Shown here: in pieces, positions 35,304-46,965 of the stretch
Numbering within the stretch: the first letter of the stretch is position 1
Layout: each line of letters begins with the position of its first letter
Assembly (NCBI GenBank): GCA_009760855.2
Contig: WPIO01000001.1
Span: 18,565,501 to 18,629,500, forward strand
DNA from: Cristatella mucedo
Lineage: Eukaryota > Bryozoa > Phylactolaemata > Cristatellidae
Length of the DNA stretch: 64,000 bases
Direction of reading: 5' to 3'
Translations under genes and position numbers: made by a program
Notes under the pieces: generated by a model
Told to the model about the DNA's origin: nothing
Databases searched by the model: none
Seen by the model: only the letters and a program-made list of their open reading frames with translations

Positions 35304-35578
35304 ATGCCTAAGCACTCGACCGATTGTCGCGGCGCGTTTTCCCACGCTACAATTATATTTACAAGGTTGACAAGGTTCAGTAGTATCTGCAATATCTTCC
35401 GAGACTGGCTCCTGTAATCAACTCTCGGCGAGCTGACTGACACTCCCGCGTTCGCGTCGAGGTAAAGCGGCCAGTGGCTTGCACTATCGGACGTATACAA
35501 CGCGGTCTGCAGACCACCAGTGCACAGCATGCTCAAAAGGACGAGGACGGTTAGCCGGAGGTGAGATCGACCCCCCAT
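35294..35578 (-). CDS. Candidate secreted protein or signal-peptide exon, 94 aa
   Basis: I do not recognise a family. The minus-strand frame opens with a textbook signal peptide: basic n-region MGGRSHLRL, hydrophobic core TVLVLLSMLCTGG, then LQTA-LYTS as a plausible cleavage zone. Residues 31-48 (SDSASHWPLYLDANAGVSV) and the Ser/Arg-rich stretch after it have no Cys pairs or dibasic neuropeptide sites. The last 30 residues become Leu/Val/Asn-rich and look less coding. A splice donor could lie before the stop (for example CTTGTAAAT at about 35350 on the minus strand), so this may be a first exon. The region is GC-richer than its flanks. The start context has G at +4 but no purine at -3. It could also be a chance frame; expression data would decide. 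Confidence 0.3.
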   Translation of the reverse strand: MGGRSHLRLTVLVLLSMLCTGGLQTALYTSDSASHWPLYLDANAGVSVSSPRVDYRSQSRKILQILLNLVNLVNIIVAWENAPRQSVECLGIST

Positions 35579-35842
35579 CTAAGTAGGCCCGCAGATCTCT
35601 TTTGAGGTAAACAGCCTAGGCAGGCAGCTTTCTTTTTCTTCGGTGCTTCAGGTAGGCGTGCGACCGTAAAAGCACGAGCAAGTGTGAAGGACGGGGTCGC
35701 TAGGAGCGTTACTATTAGCTAAAGCCGCTATTAGTTTAAGAGCGGTGCGAAGGTAAATCAACTTAAGCCTGCTGAGGCCGTTTGAATAGCGCGTTAATTT
35801 TCGACCTTACACCGAACCAAGCATTAGCGGCAAACGAGATAA

Positions 35843-36029
35843 GCATTTGCATGCTGACCCAGTGCATGTAACCCCTAACCATGTTATTCATTTTGTTTGT
35901 TTTTCAAGCATGATTTTACTTACTATTCTATTGCGTATCACTTTGCAGCAAATGTAAAGCGCCTAGAAAGAGATTAAGTTCTCTGAGGGCGCTTTATCAA
36001 GTGCAATATTATTATATTATTATTATTAA
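35843..36029 (+). mobile_element. LINE 3' end, young subfamily
   Basis: 3' UTR from GCATTTGCATGCTGACCC through the intact hairpin to ATATTATTATATTATTATT. Essentially identical over 105 bp to 40595-40700 and to the complement of 29881-30035. Confidence 0.92.
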
Positions 36030-36491
36030 GCATTAAGCCGCTGACCGTGCCATTAGCGACGCATATGTCAGACTCTGCGGTCTTGGGTTGGAATTTCAAT
36101 GGCGATATGATCTCGCGAAAATCAATTGACACGTGACTAGACAATCTGCAGTACCTGTGAGCATTAGGGGCGCTGCGGCAAATAGGCTGCCCACAGTCAA
36201 CGCCGCTAGCTCGCAGGTTCGGGTATGTGCATCGGCGGCAGTTGGTAAATGCTTCAAGATTAGGGGTTAATAAGTAAAAACAGGGCATATTTACATCCGC
36301 AGAACGCATCAGGATTGTGGATACACCAGATAAGCGATCATTTTGTGGTCTCGCTTGTACAATAAAAAATCACTCCTGGAATCTTCGGCAGTCAAAACAG
36401 AGTACCTTGTTCATCAGCTGCGTAATATAGCGATGGAAAGTTGTCAAGCGCCCGGACTGGCATTTAGTTCTCACCGGGCGATATACAAACC
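36030..36491. other. Unassigned stretch
   Basis: No gene or repeat recognised. Confidence 0.3.
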
Positions 36492-36632
36492 GAGCTGAAG
36501 GGGCGCAGTGGTTAAGGTGCTCGCCTCGACCAAGGTCTGGCCGAGATTGTGGGCTCGAGCCTCGTGGCATATGTGAAGCGCCTGAATAGAGATCAAGTTC
36601 TCCAAGGTCGCTATACAAATGAATGATCTATT
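36492..36632 (+). mobile_element. SINE-A copy
   Basis: GAGCTGAAGGGGCGCAGTGG (box A region), box B GGGCTCGAGCC (about 36551-36561), then GAAGCGCCTGAATAGAGATC and the shared tail ending CGCTATACAAATGAATG. Confidence 0.85.
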
Positions 36633-36664
36633 TTTTAAAACTATTGTTCTTATTAACAGACGTA

Positions 36665-36835
36665 AAAGGGCAAACAAGTCTTAGCGGTATTTTCACGACA
36701 TCGGTCACGAGTTCGTGGGTTCGAATCCTGCAGTGGGCGATCCTTATTGATGCAGCAAGCCGTGATGATAGCTGTAAAGGCTCTTCTGTCGCTATAGAAA
36801 AGAGACTGTTGAATCAGCCGGACTTTTTTAAGACA
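36665..36835 (+). mobile_element. SINE-B copy
   Basis: Box B GTGGGTTCGAATCC (36715-36728), GGGCGATCCTTATTGATGC, GTGATGATAGCTGTAAAGG, TTCTGTCGCTATAG and tail GAGACTGTTGAATCAGCC followed by a T-run. Confidence 0.85.
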
Positions 36836-37728
<893 letters not shown>

Positions 37729-37812
37729 AATAATAATGATAATGATATATTCGATATAGCGCCCACAGAGAACTCAATCTCTTTCTAGGCACTTTACATT
37801 TTCCGCAAAGGA
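37729..37812 (-). mobile_element. LINE 3' tail
   Basis: AATAATAATGATAATGAT tail, GCGCCCACAGAGAACTC, AATCTCTTTCTAGGCAC, CTTTACATTTTCCGCAAAGG. Confidence 0.88.
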
Positions 37813-38689
37813 AATGAGGTGCTCGTATAAGCTATTGGTGAGGAATAGATGGTGGAGGTGTGGCGCTAGTGACGCCAGGCAAGATCCGCAGCAGATTTGA
37901 GCGGTTGCCTTCCTCATCACCCAGACAGCAATCGAAAGCCCAGGATAACATCCTCAGTAGGATTTAAGCTGTCGGGATCCCAGCTGTGATGGTCTGGAGG
38001 CGATACAAGAGACTCATGCAATTCGATCGGCGTCTCTTCGTGCAGCGCGTCGTTTAGCATCCTAAGCGAGCACCGTTCTGGATCATAAGAACTGCTCAGT
38101 GATTCTTCAATACTAGATCAGACGCGCTCTTTCTTCAATACTAGATCAGACGAGCTCCACTTGCTTACCACCCTTTTACCTATAGCATCGAAACAACGTT
38201 CCGAGTGGCCTGGAATGCGTTTGTAAGTCAGCACGTGAGTCTGCTAGTAAAGGAGAGCAGGGGCCAGTTGACTTGCGGAATTCCCGTGCCGCCGCGAAGC
38301 CGATCATGGCCGGATGCCTACCTAGCTACGGCGGCAGCTAATGTTCTCGCACCTGCAGCCTGCATGGTGCACACCAGCGAACAGATACTAATCGACGTGC
38401 TGCCACACTTTGAGAAGAAATACAAAGGCTGCCAATCAGAGTATTCCAAGCGCTGTAGCTGGCTGTAACGCAAGCAGAGTTTCTTCCCAAGAAGCAGCCG
38501 TAAGAGGGCCCCTGAGTCCTTTTGCGGTCTCATTTCACAACTGCTTAGAATGCCGAACAGTCGGTCAATAGCCAATCTGAGAAAAGTAAAGCAATTGTCG
38601 AATACAGTAGAACACGTTCATTTTTTCTTCTTGCCTCCCGACGCCAACGTTGGATGCACACTGATTGCCCAGAGCTTGTGGCACTGACC
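37813..38689. other. Unassigned; one 28-bp duplication
   Basis: No gene recognised. TTCTTCAATACTAGATCAGA is duplicated at 38103 and 38131 (28-bp spacing). Confidence 0.35.
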
Positions 38690-39178
38690 TCCACCTCTAA
38701 GCCGCTTACAGCTGGTGAAAAACCCCGCAGCAAGCTATTCTGTAGCGAGCGTCGAAGTTTCCGCAGTTCGCCACCACTCCTCTTCAATCAGAGCTGGCTC
38801 CCCATCAAGCAGCGCCTCGAATTGAAAGGTTTCTGCATTCGCGTCGTGTAGGTCCCTTTATTTGCTTGCTCCAGCCTATCTGTCGGAACCACATCTCAGT
38901 CACGTAAGTTAGGCACCGTACAGCCTGCTCTGCTGACTGAAGTAGTTTCGCGGTGCTCGAACCAACCACAAATCTCTCGGAGACCCCGCCTTTAGTTCGC
39001 ATGCTCCTAATGCCTGGATCTCACTCTCGACTGAAATCACGATGTCTGTGTGGTGCTATCGCCGTGCATGCTAACAATAACCATATTGACATGCTTCCTT
39101 TACAGCACATGTAAAGTGCCTAGAAAACGATAACATTATCTGAAGGCGCTATATAAAGGTATTGTTATCACTATTATA
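38690..39178 (+). mobile_element. LINE C-terminal and 3' fragment
   Basis: NQSWLPIKQRLELKGFC (about 38789-38840) matches the family WLPVKQRIDFK block; LLAPAYLSEP-like sequence follows (about 38863-38890). A TNHKSLGDPAFSSHA-like block (about 38970-39005) and a 3' UTR with the hairpin relic end near 39175. Confidence 0.85.
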
Positions 39179-39424
39179 ATCACAGATTTTCACTGGCCAT
39201 AAAGGTGCCGTATGACAGTTGCTGGCTAATCGCCATGTTATCTATCATCACGAGCTTGCATATTGAGTAATGCACAAGATCTGCCTACCTTATTTTTCAG
39301 GATGAAAACCCAGAACAGATTTGTGTATCCCATGAGGACCGCTTACAAGTTCAAGTAACATGGGAATGCATAGCGTGCATAACAAATCGTGTGATCTTAT
39401 GGCGTTAACTAGCAAGTACAGGCC

Positions 39425-39626
39425 ACTCTGGATGCTACCACTAACTATATTCTATGTTGACCATGTGCATGTCACCTCTAATCATATTATGCTTGTGGAC
39501 ATTGTGCAAGTTAGCGCTAACCACTTGATTATGCTTCCTGTACAGCATCATTAAAATGCCTAGAAAGAGATAATATTCTCAGGGGGGTGCTATACAAATG
39601 CATTATTATTTTTATTATTATAATCA
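39425..39626 (+). mobile_element. LINE 3' UTR and tail
   Basis: TGCTACCACTAACTATATTC, GTGCATGTCACCTCTAATCA, then AATGCCTAGAAAGAGATAAT with tail ATTATTATTTTTATTATTA. Confidence 0.85.
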
Positions 39627-39969
39627 TGGTGGCAGCATTGTGCCGTCTAATCGGTCATGCTTGTGTCAGATGAATGCGAAACTTCACCCTCAGATATTCA
39701 TAAGCCTTAGGTGTGTACGAGTGCAGTGCTAATGCAAAGTCGCGCCAACTCAGTGAATAGTTACGACCAGCAGGCTTATAAAATACGTCTATCGGCAAGT
39801 ATACAGTACAGGTATACAAGATTACTAGGGCGCCACGTAAATGTGAGTGGTACAGAACTGTGCACTTGAATAGTTTGGCTCTTATCTTATCAGCATACAG
39901 GTGCAGCATGGATTGTAGCTCTTCCGTTAGCGAATTTGCGGATTGGCGGAGCTGCTAGCTCAGAATCTG

Positions 39970-39971
39970 GC

Positions 39972-40002
<31 letters not shown>

Positions 40003-40003
40003 G

Positions 40004-40036
<33 letters not shown>

Positions 40037-40053
40037 GAGAGAGAGGGAGAGAG

Positions 40054-40138
<85 letters not shown>
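39970..40138. repeat. (GA)n tract
   Basis: GA dinucleotide array with a few AAAG and GGAG interruptions in the first third. Confidence 0.97.
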
Positions 40139-40140
<2 letters not shown>

Positions 40141-40587
40141 GCTGTCGCTTCTCTTTATGCTCGGCATTACCGAGCTTCCGCTAGTGCTGCTTGAGCTCTG
40201 TCCTTTGACGCGTGCAGGCACCTCAGCAGCTGTTGAGAGTTGGTCATGCTATAGCTATGCTTGTAAAGATAGCTTCTATCATTCATAGGCACATGGTGCG
40301 TGCACAGCTTCAAGTAGACTCGTACAACTCGCCCTTCCATCCGCATGCCGCTCTATGCCAGGATTTGCTTTATTTACCAAAGCAGCACTCGTTACTCGTT
40401 AAAGCTGCCTCGTAAGTGCTGCTCGAAGATGCAGTAGTAGTCCAAAGCAGTGCCTGAAATCGTATCTCCACGGCTATCGAACGGTTGCGGAATTTTCAGA
40501 CTTGTGCTCCTCTGTTAACAAGCAATCATTAGGATATGTAAAGGTACTGTCAACTGGTTTGAAAGGTCACGAAGACGTGGCGCTATA
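40139..40587. other. Unassigned stretch
   Basis: Nothing recognisable. Confidence 0.3.
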
Positions 40588-40702
40588 TTCTATTGCGTAT
40601 TCTATTGCGTATCACTTTGCAGCAAATGTAAAGCGCCTAGAAAGAGATTAAGTTCTCTGAGGGCGCTTTATCAAGTGCAATATTATTATATTATTATTAC
40701 TA
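40588..40702 (+). mobile_element. LINE 3' tail, young subfamily
   Basis: Intact hairpin and ATATTATTATATTATTATTA tail identical to 35930-36029. The 5' edge shows TCTATTGCGTAT repeated twice, a possible target duplication or truncation artefact. Confidence 0.92.
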
Positions 40703-41028
40703 CTCACTGGTTGAAGCTGTGATGCGGTTTGAAAACTAATTTCTTAGCACTGCTGTCCAGTTCGTGTGTACCTATTCGAATAAAGAAAGAATTTTGCTGC
40801 TCTTGACCTCACTGTTCTGCTATACAAGTATCCGAAGGAGTCAGTTTAACGACAGCAGGTGGATCTCGAGCATATTTTGAAAGGGCGTCAAAACCAAGCA
40901 GTGGCAAGCCTCGAAATGCACTCTCTATGTGCAGAGTCCACTTCCCTAGCGATTGCTTAATCAGAAGCGGAACTAACGTCCACCCGAGCGCGAGCCGCAG
41001 TGTCTTGTAAGGTATGTGACACTCTAAT
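40703..41028. other. Unassigned stretch
   Basis: No gene or repeat recognised. Confidence 0.3.
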
Positions 41029-41815
41029 AATAATAATAATAATAATAATATTGCACTTGATAAAGCGCCCTCAGAGAACTTAATCTCTTTCTAGGCGCTT
41101 TACATTTGCTGCAAAGTGATACGCAACAGAATAGTAAGTAAAATCATGCCTGAAAAACAAACAAAATGAATAACATGGTTAGGGGTTACATGCACTGGGT
41201 CAGCATGCAAATGTGGTTAGTGGCAGCATGAACAGTGTCAGCATGCATAAGCACATCGAGGACGAATCACAAGGACCCACTAAATGCTGTCCTAAATAGG
41301 TATGTTTTTAAGTTTCTTTTAAATGTGGTCAGGTCAGGGGATGTTCTGATGCAGGTCGGGAGGGAGTTCCAGGCTGTGGGAGCATACGAGCTAAATGCAC
41401 GGTCTCCAAAGGATTTAAGGTTTGTACGAGGTATTTCTAGACTGTTGGATTCAGAAAAGCGAGTGGTACGATGCTTTGCCTGATGGGGTAGTATATCTGA
41501 AAGATAGGCTGGAGCCATAGAATGAAGAGACCTAAAAGTGAGCGACAAAACCTTGAAGTCAATCCGTTGCTTGACTGGTAACCAGTGCAGGTCGGCGAGA
41601 AGTGGAGTAATGTGGCAACTGCGACGCTCACGACAGACAAGCCTAGCTGCAGAGTTTTGCACCAGCTGCAATCGCCTGATCGCACATGCTGGTAGGCCAG
41701 TAAGCAGTGAGTTGCAGAAGTCGAGACGAGATGTCACGAATGCATGGACCAACTTAGACGTGGTATCCTTATCTAAACAAGAGTAGCACGCAGAGTAGTC
41801 CAGAAGCGCTAAAAG
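41029..41815 (-). mobile_element. CR1/L2-type LINE, best-preserved C-terminal copy
   Basis: On the minus strand an uninterrupted frame of at least 161 codons (41752 down to 41267) holds the complete C-terminal region after the RT palm: HAFVTSRLDFCNSLL, LQLVQNSAARLV, HITPLLADLHWLPVKQRIDF, SLHSMAPAYLSDILP, TNLKSFGDRAFSSYAPTAWN, LTTFKRNLKTYLFRTAFSG and a stop. The frame continues upstream without an ATG (LDKDTTSKLV), so the copy is 5'-truncated near 41815. The 3' UTR, hairpin (41062-41101: AAAGCGCC pairs with GGCGCTTT, inner AGAGA with TCTCT) and (TAA)n tail are intact. This copy defines the family 3' structure used elsewhere in this report. Confidence 0.93.
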
Positions 41816-42148
41816 CTAGCAATTTCGCTTTGGAAGTTTTTTCCCTTGCACTTTTATTTTGGCGCCGCGTTTACTTAGACACTCAAACGCACAACAGGTT
41901 TTGGGATCTTCCACGCTCGCTCTTACTTGCATGCAATGGCTGCCATTGTAGCTGGAAGCTCTTGGGAAAGTTTTCTAGGAGCACCTCGTCTATGTACGAA
42001 TGTATGTCCATATGGCAGAGCGAACGCTTGCGTTAGCTGCTGCCTGCAGGTGAGCTCCCGTTGGCACCACCAATAGTAACACAAAAAATAACGCCTTTTA
42101 AGAAGCGCGTAAGTTGATTGAAATGTCGTTATAGGGGCTTTACGTACG
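41816..42148. other. Unassigned stretch
   Basis: Nothing recognisable. Confidence 0.3.
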
Positions 42149-42426
42149 TTGGCTGATTTAACAGCCTCTTTTGTATAGAAGAACCTTTTCGGCTATCAGC
42201 TGGTTTGGCCCAGTGGTTGAGATGCTCACCCCGACCAAGGTCAAGTTGAGATCGTGGGCTCGAGCCTCGTGGCATATGTGAGTAGGAATTAAGCTCTCTT
42301 ATGGCGCTATACAAATGAATTATCACCACCGCTTGCAGCAGCGACAAAGGATCGCCCACCGCAGAATTCGAACCCACGACCACGGTCGTGAAAAGCAACT
42401 GCCTTACCTAGTGTGTGATCACGGCT
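42149..42426 (-). mobile_element. SINE-B interrupted by SINE-A
   Basis: Tail half at 42149-42198 and head half at 42321-42426 (box B GTGGGTTCGAATTC, GGGCGATCCTTTGTCGC). Joined, the halves align with the uninterrupted copies at 35003 and 58661. Confidence 0.9.
42199..42320 (+). mobile_element. SINE-A nested in SINE-B, TATCA target duplication
   Basis: 122-bp insertion: GCTGGTTTGGCCCAGTGGTT head, box B GGGCTCGAGCC, then the LINE-like tail, shortened around the hairpin. TATCA is present at 42194-42198 and 42321-42325, and the uninterrupted SINE-B copies have a single TATC(A/G) at this spot. Confidence 0.92.
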
Positions 42427-42467
42427 AAAGAGCGAGGTAGCGCGTCCATTGGTTTATAATGGAATAT

Positions 42468-42590
42468 AATAATAATATTGATAATAATAGGCTGTTTGCA
42501 TGTTTGCATTGCGCCCTTATATAGAATTGGATCTTTATCCAGGCGCCTTATGTCTCGCTGCATGAAAATCCATACCCAAGGTGTAGGGAC
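42468..42590 (-). mobile_element. LINE- or SINE-A-type 3' tail, diverged
   Basis: AATAATATTGATAATAATAG tail, then ATTGCGCCCTTATATAGAAT, TGGATCTTTATCCAGGCGCC. Too short to assign to LINE or SINE-A. Confidence 0.6.
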
Positions 42591-42817
42591 ATGCATGGAA
42601 TCATGCATGCAAAAGTAAACAAGTGTCGTGCTTATGCCAGTATGCTAATAATAATACTAACAATGCACTCGATAAAGCGCCCTCAGAGAAGTTAATCTCT
42701 TTCTAGGCGCTTTACATTTGCTGCAAAGGGATGCTAAAGAAACCATGGTCACTAAGCAAAGCCAGTTAGAGAGTTCTATGGCTCTGCAAAGGCAATGAAT
42801 CGTGGTAAGGTATGCTC

Positions 42818-43349
42818 TGCAACGACGGCGCGAGCTAAAGCAGCCAAATTATGGCGGCAGCTATTATTCGCTATTATAAGATTATGCTATTATTCGTGAC
42901 CATGAGATTATGTGATGGTTTATCGCCGAGGCCGTATAAAAGGCCGCCGCCCTGAAATGGGGGCAGGCAGTGAGAATCCGAGACTCGAGGCGTTGGCTGC
43001 GTGTAGCTGACGTGAGCTCTAGGCCACATTGGCGTCGGAGTTGGTCTGTAACCGTCCGCTGCTATAGACTTGTCTGCATTATGGATATGGACTTGATATG
43101 CCAAGGTATGAACGCTCGTCGTGGCTGCCGTGTTTCAGATTCTGTCTGCGCGAACCTGCGTGCATTGGTGCTGCACCTACAAGTAGCTAGCCGTGCTACA
43201 AGAATCAGGCGTCGCCGGCATTCGTCGAGCGTCAGCTCAGACCAGCAGCGCCACGAGCGAGCGCTGCGTTTGCGGCGTTTGTCGTGATCGGACGTGGAAG
43301 CCGCACACGTAAAACGTGAAAAGCACGTGGAAGCCGCACGTTCGTAACA
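42818..43349 (+). mobile_element. Solo LTR, 532 bp, family shared with 49275
   Basis: Starts TGCAACGACGGCG and ends CGTTCGTAACA, flanked by GCTC at 42814-42817 and 43350-43353. The flanking LINE sequence is continuous once the unit is removed: it rejoins ACTTTT to GCATACCTT as in the copy near 11570-11590. TATAAAAG lies at 42935-42942, about 117 bp from the left end. No internal coding region remains. A 16-bp motif ACGTGGAAGCCGCAC is duplicated near the right end. Confidence 0.75.
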
Positions 43350-44539
43350 GCTCGAAAAGTACACTGGAACAAGAAAGACAAAGTCACTGGGGCATAAGGA
43401 AACCGGAACAGAAGCTTTGTGAGCCAAGACTAGAAAAATTTAAAATCAAAGTGGATATTGACCGCAGCTGGAAGCGAGTTACAGACTTGCGGTGCACACA
43501 AGCTGAAGGCTCGATCGCTAAAACGTTACAATTAAGTTCGAGGGATGACGAGATGACTTTACGCTAACTAGCGGTTGGCACGAGAAGAGACACGAGAAGA
43601 CGCGAGAGTGTACCGGAAGAGCAAGAAGGTTGAATGGATAGGTAGGCTGGTACAAGCGAGTGAAGTGACTTGCCAGACACCTTGACCTTGAAGTCGCTTC
43701 GAGCCAGTGACGCTCAGCAGTGGTGCCACGTGGCCACTACGCCGTTGAAGACGGACTTGATGAGCCGCCGAGTTTTGCGCCAGCTACAGACTATTAAGGC
43801 CGGGCGGGAGTACTAAATAAAGACAACTACGATAATCTAGGCGCTATATCGCAAACGACGAGCGAGCTAGTTTGGCTGTCCAGCCCTCTGTATCGCTTAT
43901 ATGTCGTGTTACTCCTGCCGCAGCAGGACCCAAATTTGGCGATGGTCAGTAGCTGAAAGTACGCCGACTGGACAGTGAAGGAAATACACGCATACAGTGA
44001 CAAGTCGCTGCGGAATAGTTCGCCTAGATTACGGGAATACGTCATGGTAGCAATGCTAGCTGAACCAATCTTGAGGGTTAGGTCTTCCAACTGTCGAGGA
44101 TGATGCTAGAAATTTGCCACGACCGGGAGTAGCGAAATCCAAATCGTCGATGCCGGCGCCACGAGAGTCGATTCGGATGACGAGCAAGGCTCACAAGGGT
44201 CGAATGATAGGTAGAGCCTTTGAGTGTCGCAGGCGTAGACAAGAAAGCCCTGGGGTTGGGTTTGGTCAAGACATTTGCCAGAAGCAGAGTACAGATAGTG
44301 AACAGAAGGGGTTTAGCGGGACCGAGGGCTTAAGTGCCTCTCACTCTAAGGGTTCCATCGATAACCACCAGCCGCTTTCATCTACACACTGAAATATGTC
44401 ACTAAAGTAGGACCTAGTCCAGTTTAGCACTGTGCCAGCGATACCTAGGCAGGCGGGGCGGAGCGGGGTGCTCCATAAGAATGTGGCAGTCAATCTTGTC
44501 AAATGCTGCTAATAGATCAGAGAGCACTGGCAGAGTGGC

Positions 44540-44971
44540 GCGATGGACGGACACTCTCCCCCCCCCCCGACATTCCCCCCTTGGGTAGGACATTACCCCT
44601 GTTTAGGGTTTACGTGATTGATCTGATTTGTCTATCAGTAGTTCATTGAGCAAAACATCAAAGTACAGTTTTGTGATTAAATTACTCAAATGCACTGTGT
44701 AGTGCAAGGCCAACCAGTGAATATTTCATATGGAATTTACAAAACGTCCAATTATTCTGAGTTGATTTTTATTTCAATAGAGCGTGAACTTCATTTGATA
44801 ATGTATATATATATATATCTGTATTCTTGGTTATACATTCATCAAAATAGGGGAGAAAATGTCCTACTCGGGGGGGGGGAAGGCGGGGGGGGGATGTCCT
44901 AGGGTCCACCAGGGAAGGAAATGTCGGGGGGGGGGAATGTGTCGGGGGGGGGGCGGGGACGTCCTACATTC
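44540..44971. mobile_element. hAT-like MITE with poly-G modules, about 432 bp
   Basis: Inserted in the LINE RT region. GAGTGGC flanks both sides (44533-44539 and 44972-44978); the neighbouring base may extend it to 8 bp, the size for hAT transposons. Ends are imperfect inverted repeats combining a GTAGGAC(A/G)T motif with long C or G runs; GTAGGACATT appears inside the left end (about 44586) and its complement AATGTCCTAC near 44860. The core is AT-rich with an (AT)n at about 44803-44818. It has no coding capacity. Confidence 0.6.
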
Positions 44972-46911
44972 GAGTGGCCCTAACCTGATCAGCATTGTTC
45001 TCAAGGTCGTTGTAAACCCGAAGTAGATAAGTTTCCGCGGAATGGCTAGCTCTGCATCCCGATTGGAATTTGCCTGCAGGATGCGATGAATTGATGTAAC
45101 CATTTGGCTGCTCGGCCATTCAAGCGTCGTTCAAGCAATCGTCTTGAATAAGAATGGCAAAAGGGTAGACTGGATGAAAGTTACTTAAATTCTCACGATC
45201 TAATTTAGGCTTTTGAATGAGGAGCCTGATAATTGCCAGCTTCAGAGGGTAGTGGACTTCACCGATAACCAGGGACGCATTTATATTATTCGTAATGGTG
45301 GACGGCAGCAGGTCCACGCATCTCATCAGGAGAATTGTCAGGATTGGGTCTAGAGGACTAGTGGCTTTTTTAGCCACGGAGACATGGTCCTGAGACGAGT
45401 TCAGTAGAGAAAGACTTGAAGAAGGCGAGAGAATTAAAGACGTCTTGCAATGACGGCTTGCAGTGCTCCAGGGATGGCTGTGAGGAGGTCGACTCCCTAA
45501 TCAGTCCAATCTCTCTCAAGAAGAATGCCGACAAGCGCTCTGCTACGTCACGCGCTTACAACTTCAGCACGAATGACCATACACAGCTCAACACAGTGAA
45601 AGTGCTAAGCGCCATGCACTCACTCCATGGGTCTGGCTGTTTTGAACGTCCGCAAGTTACAGGAGCTGGGTAAGACTCTAGGACCCGGGTTCTGTGGATT
45701 TGTTTGCTTGCCTAATCTTTGCTGCCGTCTGCTGTAGATGGCTGGCTGCGAGACATTAACCGCACGTGCTTCTTAACTCTTGCTGTCGGGTAACTAACGC
45801 AAACCCACTGCTCGCTCGAACTCTCGCTGCACCCAACTCATCGCATTCCCTTACGAACCGCGGCTGGACATTTGGCGTATTCACCACTGTCGTGCACGGT
45901 CTATCCCGGCGAAACTTATTCGCAGCAGCATCCCTTGCTAGCGCAGCTCTTTGACTGCAGCGGGCCGGACCGGCCGGCTTTACGTGTCACGTGACTGCTT
46001 CAATACGCGATAGCAGACCTCGGCTTCTACGAGGCGAACGTGTGCTGACAGAGCCCCCACCCGCCGCCGCCGCCGCCGCCCGGCTGCTGCAAACCTTTTG
46101 TGCCGCCACGCCCCTACGCGCGTCTGTGTCGGCACGACCGACTCACTCTCGCACCGTCGCGCGCGAACTGCTGCGCAACTGCGAAGCTTCGCGCGACGCG
46201 GCGGCGCCTATCGAACGGCCTAGAGCAGCAGACAGGAAGTAATCGAGCAACGATCGAGCCTCCGCTCGTCGACGCTGGGAGTCGCTGAGTAGAGTAATTT
46301 CCCTCGGCAAACGCAGCCTTTGTCCAGCCGGCTCCGCCGCTCAGGAGTACCCGAGGTCGGAGTGCACTGACCGGGCCGCTCTCGACCTCCGCTAAAGACA
46401 AATGCGCATGGCCTTGGCCTTGACGCCGCTTTCTCTCTTTCCCGTCGGCAATCGCGAGGTTGCGTTTGTGTCCGCCTTGCCCGGCGAGGTTACGACGATC
46501 CGTAGTCCAGAATTCTCTCGCCGGCGTTCCTTCGAAGCTGCCACCGCCGCCCAGCCGCCGACGGGGCTAGACGGTGTATTAGTTGACAACTGGCTTTATC
46601 GATGAACCCTATCAGAGCGACGTGCATGAGCAGTGCAGCCGTCAGCGAACACGCCCTTCGCTTAAGCTGTGTAAACACTCTACCGGTGTTCGAATTTCCG
46701 TCACCGCGAGACACGCCCAATGCAAAATGCTCGCGGCTGTACGCAGGACCATTTCATGGGTGAGATTAATTAAGAAAGTAAATTACTCCATTGATCGCAC
46801 CTCGCAAACGGCCCCTCGAAAGCTGTGGCCGGTCGGGGCCGTCGGCAAACGCTCTGCAACATACCATAGCGCGGGCGTAGATCCTCGCGGGGAAGCTTGA
46901 AGGTGGAGCGT

Positions 46912-46965
46912 ATGTTAGTATGGGTACCGGCGGCGGCGACGGCGGCGTCCGATACGCGGCCCTGA
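46912..46965 (+). promoter_or_regulatory. Upstream ORF overlapping the acetyltransferase start
   Basis: An ATG at 46912, eight bases before the main ATG and in another frame, opens a 17-codon frame ending in TGA at 46963-46965. If transcription starts upstream, scanning ribosomes would meet it first and it could lower translation of the main frame. Confidence 0.45.

Larger units (their letters stand above)
42645..45600 (-). mobile_element. Long LINE copy carrying two nested insertions
   Basis: Read on the minus strand from 45600: a pre-RT segment (RESTSSQPSLEHCKPSLQDV), KKATSPLDPILTILLMRCVD and NNINASLVIGEV (45350-45250), KPKLDRENLSNFHPV (about 45200), FQSGCRASHSAETYLLRVYN-like block (about 45010-45080), RT palm relic VLSDLLAAFDKID (about 44490-44530), LTLKIGSASIATM and SDLSL (44090-43990), then C-terminal CAPQVCNSLPAAVN (about 43510) and the 3' UTR, hairpin and tail at 42645-42740. 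Two insertions split it: an LTR (42818-43349) and a MITE (44540-44971). Many stops and deletions; non-functional. Confidence 0.85.
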
